A stretch of 64,000 nt of DNA from Variovorax sp. PMC12 (lineage in GTDB: Bacteria > Pseudomonadota > Gammaproteobacteria > Burkholderiales > Burkholderiaceae_C), in assembly GCF_003019815.1 (NCBI RefSeq), contig NZ_CP027773.1:5635501-5699500 (forward strand). Direction: 5' to 3'. Position 1 is the stretch's first letter; the number at the start of each line of letters is the position of its first letter. The notes beneath the pieces are model-generated. The model ran no database searches, had not been told where the DNA came from, and saw nothing but the letters and a program-made list of their open reading frames with translations. Of the stretch, positions 59,250-64,000 are shown one piece after another. A program made the translations under genes and the position numbers.

Positions 59250-60007
59250 GCCGCACCTCCAGGAACATCGAGCACCACCATGATCGTGCTCACCATCGTG
59301 CCGGACGCCTTGAACGATCCATCGGGCAGCCGGGCGACGGATCCACCCAGCGATTCGACCGTTGCGTTGAATTCAGCGGTGCGGCGATCACTGCGGAAGG
59401 TCAAGCCGTTCGACATGATCGCGACTAGCCGGCCACCTGGCTTCACGAACTTCAGCGCGTGCAGGACGTGCTTGATATCCGCTTGCTTGGCGAAGGGCGG
59501 GTTCATCACCACGCGGTCGTAGATGGCCCGGGGCGGTTGCTCCAGGAAGTCTCCGGCGGTGACGTGCAGGCAGCGGCGCTCCAGTTCGGCGACGTTCTCC
59601 ATCAGGACCTCGACGCACTCCACTTTGCCGCCCGCGGCGCGTACCGCTTCTGCGAGGGCGCCGTGGCCGGCGGAGGGTTCCAGCACCAGCATGCCGGGCT
59701 CGATGTCGGCGGCCGCCACTGCCTCGTGCGCGATGTTGTCGGGGGTGGGGAAGAAGCCGAATTCCTGCTGGATTGACTTCTTGGTCACTACCTCGCCCGT
59801 CAGCAGGATCTGCTCCAAAGCGTCGTCGGCATCGCATTCGAACAGATGGGCCTTGGCCTTCTTGTTCCACTTGCCGCCAACGGCTTCGAGCACGGCGTTG
59901 ACCGCGGCGTAGTTCTTGCGGTCGAGCTGCCCAGTCAAGCGGAGCGCGGCGCCATCGGTGTCGGCGCGTTCGAGGATGGAAAGGATGTGTGGTGCGATAC
60001 GACTCAT
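59246..60007 (-). CDS. Phage class I DNA methyltransferase
   Basis: 253 residues. N-terminal ~80 residues helical, then a Rossmann fold with motif I L-V-L-E-P-S-A-G-H-G-A-L-A, acidic E-C-V-E-V, D-F-L-E-Q-P and the N-P-P-F catalytic motif of amino-methyltransferases (N6-adenine or N4-cytosine). The F-F-P-T-P block before it matches phage methyltransferases of this kind. Probably protects phage DNA. ATGA coupling on both sides. Confidence 0.8.
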   Translation of the reverse strand: MSRIAPHILSILERADTDGAALRLTGQLDRKNYAAVNAVLEAVGGKWNKKAKAHLFECDADDALEQILLTGEVVTKKSIQQEFGFFPTPDNIAHEAVAAADIEPGMLVLEPSAGHGALAEAVRAAGGKVECVEVLMENVAELERRCLHVTAGDFLEQPPRAIYDRVVMNPPFAKQADIKHVLHALKFVKPGGRLVAIMSNGLTFRSDRRTAEFNATVESLGGSVARLPDGSFKASGTMVSTIMVVLDVPGGAA

Positions 60008-60306
60008 TGCGTGTCTATTTCGGCAGCCTGCGCTGCCGCAACATTGATAGCGAACACATGCACTGGCTCAGTGCCGAAGTGCGGGTGGGTGATGGTCTTG
60101 ATGGAGAAGCCGCGCCACGGCCGCTCCAGGCGGCGCGCAGCGTCGGCGGCGGGCGGGTAGCCCAGCGTGAGCACGATGCGGTCGAAGGTTTGGCCCTCCA
60201 GGCGACGCTGCCAGAAGGGCGTACAGAGGCGATATTCCTCTGTCTTCGTACCGTCGCGGATCTGCTCGAAATAGCAGCGTTTGAGCGGCAGGTGCAAGGT
60301 CTTCAT
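60004..60306 (-). CDS. ASCH-domain protein
   Basis: 100 residues. L-K-R-C-Y-F-E-Q-I-R-D-G-T-K-T-E-E-Y-R and F-D-R-I-V-L-T-L-G-Y-P match the ASCH fold, a PUA-like RNA-binding or modified-nucleotide-related module. Lies between two methyltransferase genes with ATGA overlaps, so a link to nucleic-acid modification is a reasonable guess. Confidence 0.75.
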   Translation of the reverse strand: MKTLHLPLKRCYFEQIRDGTKTEEYRLCTPFWQRRLEGQTFDRIVLTLGYPPAADAARRLERPWRGFSIKTITHPHFGTEPVHVFAINVAAAQAAEIDTQ

Positions 60307-62108
60307 GCGGCCTTGCGCCATTCGACGTGGCTGTTCCAGTTGGCTTCGATGACCGCGCGGCCCAACGGGGGCGGGACGGCGTTGCCGCACATGCGCACCT
60401 GGGTGCTCTTGCTGAAGATGCGCTCGTCGTGTCCGTGGTCGATACGGTACGTCGGAGCGAAGCCGTTGGCGTTGTACAGCTCGCGCGGCGTGAGCATGCG
60501 CAGCTGGATGTCCACGATCACATAGGGCTCGCAGCGCAGCCACACGGTGACCAGGGCAAGCCGGTCCTTCGTGGTGCTGGTGCTCATCGGTTCGTGCAGG
60601 TCGCCGAGCTGCCCGCCCTGACCGTAATAGCGGATCAGGAATGCCGCAATGCGCAGCGCGCCGGCTTCCGCCTCTGGAGACAGGTGGTACTCCACCACCG
60701 CGTGATGCTCGCCGCCGGCGGTCATCGTCGGCACCGGTTCGCGCAGGTCCTGGCCGATGCAGTTCTGGCGCAGAGTTGCGAGGTGCGCTGTCACCACCCG
60801 TTGCTGCGAGCCGCTGGCCGTGCTGGTGGACATCGGCTCGCGTGCGTCTCGCGCCGGCGTCGCATTGAAGCCGCCATTGGCTTGCTCCACGAATGCCGTG
60901 ACGGCCGCGAACTTGCCGGCGCCGACGACGGTACCCAGCGGCTCGCGCACATCCAGCGCGCGCGGTGCCTGGCCTTCGCGCTCGCCATAGCCCATCTGAA
61001 CCAAGGTTCCGACCGCGACGGCCTGGCCGCCGCCGCTGGCTGTGACGGTGCCCACGGGGTCGCGCGGATCTTTGGCGCCGTAGCTCCAGCGCGGAGCGTC
61101 TGGCGTGCCCTGGCCGTGGCCGGCTTGCACCATCACCGGCGCCACCACCGCGTGGGAGCCGCCGCGCGGCCACGCCGTCACGGTGGACAGTGGCGCGCGC
61201 GTGCTGGCGGTGCCTTCCCGCGACCAGTTGGCGATCTGCACGATGAAAGGATCCGCGCTGTCCAGCACGTATCTTTTCAGGCCGTGCGCCACGCGGCGCA
61301 GCGTCGCATCGGCCAGAGGCTTCTCGCGCTCGAAGATGCTGCGGCCCTTGATGGTCCAGTCGATGCACTCGTGCGCGGCGCGCCAGCGCTTCTGTCCCTT
61401 CGCGGGGCGCTTGAAGTGCGTGGGGGCCGGCCAGACGATGGGAGCACCGTCGCAGCGCGCAACCATGAAAAGGCGGGTGCGCGTTGTCGGCGCGCCGTAG
61501 TCGGCGGCGCAGAGGACCTGCCAGTCCACTTCGTAGGCCATTGAGCGCAGCACGGCGACGAACCGCCGCCAATGCCGCCCCTTGCGTGTCGGGTCGGGCA
61601 CCAGGTGCTGCAGGTTCATCGGCACGCGCTCGCCCGGCTTCGCCACGGTGCCATCGATCTTCACGACGCGGCCGGTGCGCGGGCAGCGCTTTGCGATCAG
61701 CGGCCCCCAATCCAGGATCTGCTTCACGTTCTCCAGCGTGATGATGCGCGGGCGCTTCTGGCCGGCCCAGCGGGCGCCGATCCAACAGAGGCCGCGCAGC
61801 TTCTTGCTGCGGGGCTGCCCGCCGCGCGCCTGACTGTGATGCGTGCAGTCAGGGGACATGTGGAGCAGGCCGACCGGGCGATTGCCCGTGGCTTCGCGCG
61901 GATCCACCTCGAACACGTCCTTCCAGTAGTGTTCGGTTTGCGGGTGGTTCGCCGCATGCATGCTGCAGGCGTCTTCGTCGTGGTTCACGGCGATGTCAAC
62001 GTGGCGGCCGGTGGCCTGCTCGATGGCTTCGGACATGCCGCCGCCGCAGGCGAATTCGTCCACCAGCAGTTCGTCGTCCAGACCAAGGATGAATTGGGGG
62101 GAGCGCAT
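60303..62108 (-). CDS. Phage DNA cytosine-5 methyltransferase with internal repeats
   Basis: 601 residues. Motif I D-E-F-A-C-G-G-G, motif IV with nucleophile C88 (S-P-D-C-T-H-H-S, Ser in place of the first Pro), motif VI E-N-V at 126-128, motif VIII T-R-T-R-L-F, motif X G-N-A-V-P-P-P-L. Between VIII and X lie six R-E-P-x-x-T-x-T-A-type repeats (starting at about 304, 349, 388, 423, 456, 505), in the position of the target-recognition region. No partner endonuclease is visible, so it is probably an antirestriction methylase. Upstream hairpin separates it from the previous gene. Confidence 0.88.
   Translation of the reverse strand: MRSPQFILGLDDELLVDEFACGGGMSEAIEQATGRHVDIAVNHDEDACSMHAANHPQTEHYWKDVFEVDPREATGNRPVGLLHMSPDCTHHSQARGGQPRSKKLRGLCWIGARWAGQKRPRIITLENVKQILDWGPLIAKRCPRTGRVVKIDGTVAKPGERVPMNLQHLVPDPTRKGRHWRRFVAVLRSMAYEVDWQVLCAADYGAPTTRTRLFMVARCDGAPIVWPAPTHFKRPAKGQKRWRAAHECIDWTIKGRSIFEREKPLADATLRRVAHGLKRYVLDSADPFIVQIANWSREGTASTRAPLSTVTAWPRGGSHAVVAPVMVQAGHGQGTPDAPRWSYGAKDPRDPVGTVTASGGGQAVAVGTLVQMGYGEREGQAPRALDVREPLGTVVGAGKFAAVTAFVEQANGGFNATPARDAREPMSTSTASGSQQRVVTAHLATLRQNCIGQDLREPVPTMTAGGEHHAVVEYHLSPEAEAGALRIAAFLIRYYGQGGQLGDLHEPMSTSTTKDRLALVTVWLRCEPYVIVDIQLRMLTPRELYNANGFAPTYRIDHGHDERIFSKSTQVRMCGNAVPPPLGRAVIEANWNSHVEWRKAA
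60572..61199 (-). repeat. Six in-protein repeats of the cytosine methyltransferase
   Basis: Coding repeats for (R/H)-(E/D/A)-P-x-x-T-x-T-A followed by a variable V-x-A-x-L-type strand; six copies spaced 33-49 codons apart within the methyltransferase gene. The DNA is diverged, so the repeats are old or under selection at protein level. Confidence 0.75.
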
Positions 62109-62126
62109 CGCTTCTCCGAAAGAAGA

Positions 62127-62147
62127 AAGCCCGCGTGGTGCGGGCTT
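62127..62147 (-). terminator. Weak hairpin terminator before the methyltransferase gene
   Basis: AAGCCCGC (62127-62134) / GCGGGCTT (62140-62147). Read on the minus strand it is followed by a pyrimidine-rich TTCTTCTTTC tract. It may attenuate transcription into the methyltransferase gene rather than stop it. Confidence 0.55.
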
Positions 62148-62165
62148 CGGTGGGGTGGGGCGGGC

Positions 62166-62390
62166 TCAGTGCCCGCAGGGGAGCGTGCCGTCCGGCGCCT
62201 GTTTTGCGCCGCAGCCCAGGCAGGTTTTCGGCGCGATGGGGTCGCGCAGCTCGAAGGCGCCGCAGGAGCATGCGAACTTCGCCGCTACGCGCGCGGCCGC
62301 CGTGCCGTCGTTCGAGATGTGGAGATGCGTGACGTTCTTTTCGAACTCGAACGTGTGGGCGCTCCCACTAGTGCAGGCGGCGCTGGTCAT
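62166..62390 (-). CDS. Small zinc-finger-like phage protein (74 aa)
   Basis: 74 residues. Cysteines in F-A-C-S-C-G-A-F and C-L-G-C-G suggest a zinc ribbon (C-x-C...C-x2-C). No family recognised. ATGA overlap with the gene upstream. Confidence 0.65.
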   Translation of the reverse strand: MTSAACTSGSAHTFEFEKNVTHLHISNDGTAAARVAAKFACSCGAFELRDPIAPKTCLGCGAKQAPDGTLPCGH

Positions 62391-63004
62391 GCGGGCACCT
62401 TGTGCAACTGTCCCACTAGCTTCGCGAACGCCGCGCTCTGCGCCGCGCCCAGGCTCTTCATAAGAGTGGCGAGTTCGCGGGCCAGGACCAGCGTGGGGTC
62501 GGTGGGATCGCTCCAGTGCACGGGCTCGGCCACGCCGGTGACCTGCATCGCCTGCTGGATGGTGCCGTTCTCGACCGGCTGCCCGATGTGCTGGGTGATG
62601 GCCAGTGCCATGGCGTCGAAGCTGGGCAGGGCTGAGATCTCGCTCGCCTTCGTCTTCAGCCACTCGCAAAGGCGATAGAAGTCCAGGGGCGAAAGCTCGA
62701 TGCTGGGGGCGGTCGGCGTGCGGGTGTTCTTCTTCGTCGTCATGGTCGGTTGGTTGGTGGTGGTGGGCGCGGCCGCGGTATCGCGAGCCACGGTGTTCTC
62801 GCGAGCGAAGCGCTTCATGAGGGAAAGCTGGTTGAGGTCGCCGCGCGGGTCGCTGCGGTTGCCAAGGCTGATGGAAAACTCGCGTTCGGCGCCGTTTTCG
62901 CCGGAGCACACGAGATAGATGCGGGCGTTGCGCCGCTCGGCCCGCACGGCGGTGAGGCCCGCATGTTCGGCCATCAGGGTGATGTCTTTTTGTCGTCGTT
63001 CCAC
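62387..63004 (-). CDS. Hypothetical phage protein (205 aa)
   Basis: 205 residues from a GTG at 63004. Two parts: a basic N-terminal domain (R-I-Y-L-V-C-S-G-E-N-G-A-E-R-E-F-S-I-S-L) and a helical C-terminal part after a T/N-rich linker at ~78-95. An internal Met at the linker could be a separate start. Not recognised. Confidence 0.6.
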   Translation of the reverse strand: MERRQKDITLMAEHAGLTAVRAERRNARIYLVCSGENGAEREFSISLGNRSDPRGDLNQLSLMKRFARENTVARDTAAAPTTTNQPTMTTKKNTRTPTAPSIELSPLDFYRLCEWLKTKASEISALPSFDAMALAITQHIGQPVENGTIQQAMQVTGVAEPVHWSDPTDPTLVLARELATLMKSLGAAQSAAFAKLVGQLHKVPA

Positions 63005-63090
63005 GGTGTGTCTCTACAGGTGGTTCATCAGGACAAGGCACGCGGTGCATGCCCTGTGCTGATGCCCCCGCGGGGCAGGGGCGGAGGGGG

Positions 63091-63891
63091 TCAGCTGCTC
63101 GGCAGGCCGCTCAGGATCGCGAGCGTGGTGGCGTCGCTGATGCGCTTGCGCAGTTCGTTCACGGCCGTCTCGATCACCTTGTGCGGACGCACCAGCTCGT
63201 ACCAGAGAGTGAGGCCGCCTTCGGAGATCCGGTAGCGCAGCCGGGCATCGACGCGCCAGGCCTCGCCGCCCTCGAACACCGGGATGCCGATGACGAAGTG
63301 GTCGGGAACCGCCATCTGCCCCTTCTGGGTGGCGCCCTGCACGTCTTCCTCGTAGGTGAACTGGTTCGACCCGTCCGACAGGCGAATGGCGCTGGCGAAC
63401 TTCACGTTCTTCTTCGCGATCAGGCCGTGCGCCACTTCCAGGAGGTCGGCGCCGGCCGGCTCCACGATGTCGGGCAGGTTGTCCTCGATGAACTGCGCGA
63501 AGTCGGCCTGCTTCTGCGGGCGGCCGCTCTTCTCGGTCCAGATCTTCCATTCCGGCGACAGCGGTGCGTTGTAGGCGGCGCGGTGGTCGCCCCAGCCGGG
63601 CAGCTCGGCGATGTGGTTGAAGACCGCCGTGAAGGTCGGCGGGTTGATGGTCGAAAACAGGCGCGTGTCGTTGGTCTTCTGGTCGTTGAGCACCGCAATG
63701 AAGCTGGCTTCGTCGGTCAAGACCGTGGTGCCCTTCTTGCGCACCGGTGCGCCCAACTGAGACTCCAACGAGTGGAAGCGATAGTCCTGCGGGACGATGA
63801 CGAAGGGCACGCCGTTGACGTGGCGGGCATCCTGCAGTGCGGCGGACATGGACGCGATCGATTGCGCCTCGGTAGTTTGGTCGTTGCTCAT
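63091..63891 (-). CDS. DUF2303 (YfdQ-family) phage protein
   Basis: 266 residues. Family pattern: V-P-Q-D-Y-R-F-H-S-L-E near the N-terminus, S-F-I-A-V-L-N, W-G-D-H-R-A-A-Y, and F-x-I-G-I-P-V-F-E-G-G. Found in early regions of many proteobacterial prophages; function unknown. Start ATG 63891. Confidence 0.85.
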   Translation of the reverse strand: MSNDQTTEAQSIASMSAALQDARHVNGVPFVIVPQDYRFHSLESQLGAPVRKKGTTVLTDEASFIAVLNDQKTNDTRLFSTINPPTFTAVFNHIAELPGWGDHRAAYNAPLSPEWKIWTEKSGRPQKQADFAQFIEDNLPDIVEPAGADLLEVAHGLIAKKNVKFASAIRLSDGSNQFTYEEDVQGATQKGQMAVPDHFVIGIPVFEGGEAWRVDARLRYRISEGGLTLWYELVRPHKVIETAVNELRKRISDATTLAILSGLPSS

Positions 63892-63930
63892 GGATTGAAG
63901 TTCGAGTGATTGAGAAAGCGGTGCGCTGGA

Positions 63931-64000
63931 TCAGCCCACCACGCGGAGCGCTGCCTTGTCGGCAGCTTCCTGGTCGGCCGTCTTGAGGCCTTCCAGCGTC
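63931..64000 (-). CDS. Phage protein, C-terminal fragment only
   Basis: Minus-strand frame with stop TGA at 63933-63931, open to the window edge: 22 visible residues ending A-L-R-V-V-G. Continues beyond the window; no identity possible. Confidence 0.45.
   Translation of the reverse strand, partial: TLEGLKTADQEAADKAALRVVG

Overview
The window is high-GC chromosomal DNA of a betaproteobacterium, most likely a Comamonadaceae member close to Variovorax. This is inferred from gene content and order: folC, a SPOR protein, cvpA, purF and metZ in a row; glnA followed by ntrB and ntrC; a long-form argG; and three periplasmic NlpA/MetQ-type binding proteins. No database search was possible.

Layout. 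Positions 1-4.7 kb hold the 3' part of a PAAR/RHS polymorphic toxin and its probable immunity gene. 4.8-7.4 kb is an accessory stretch with two orphan small genes and an AspBHI-like modification-dependent restriction enzyme, closed by a bidirectional terminator and tRNA-Thr(CGT). 7.5-13.0 kb is a minus-strand run: prfB (with its programmed +1 frameshift), a HAD phosphatase, pepN and fbp. 13.2-18.7 kb is a methionine/sulfur uptake region: metQ-like gene, divergent metN-metI-metQ, a compact acireductone-dioxygenase-like cupin, and a third metQ-like gene coupled to an FMN-dependent monooxygenase. 19.6-31.4 kb carries regulators and housekeeping genes: LysR regulator, two aldo/keto reductases, alpha/beta hydrolase, ybaK, plsY, ridA, aspartic protease, yajQ, murB, a GRDP-like protein, argG, ppnP and an ArsC-family reductase. 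31.5-38.7 kb is folC to gltX followed by tRNA-Ala, tRNA-Glu and tRNA-Asp. 39-41.6 kb has an HU protein with a histone-H1-like tail and several small orphans. 41.8-50.7 kb holds a SAM methyltransferase, ggt, rsuA, a three-gene envelope cluster, an EI24 protein and a CinA-type protein. 50.7-55.6 kb is the nitrogen-control block: glnA behind a sigma-54/NtrC promoter, then ntrB-ntrC. xthA and a lipoprotein gene follow.

From about 57.0 kb to the window end lies one end of a prophage or related integrated element. Its mostly minus-strand early operon is translationally chained by repeated ATGA overlaps. It encodes an excisionase-like HTH protein, HNH protein, DUF4031 and ASCH proteins, a class I DNA methyltransferase, a cytosine-5 methyltransferase with six internal repeats, and a DUF2303/YfdQ protein. 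No integrase is visible at this end.

The observations I rate most worth following are: an AspBHI-like 5mC-dependent nuclease in the same chromosome as a prophage cytosine methyltransferase; the reduced acireductone-dioxygenase-like cupin next to methionine transport genes; a perfect LexA-type box followed by a strong terminator with no gene between them; and the beta-propeller/deacetylase/hydroxylase cluster.
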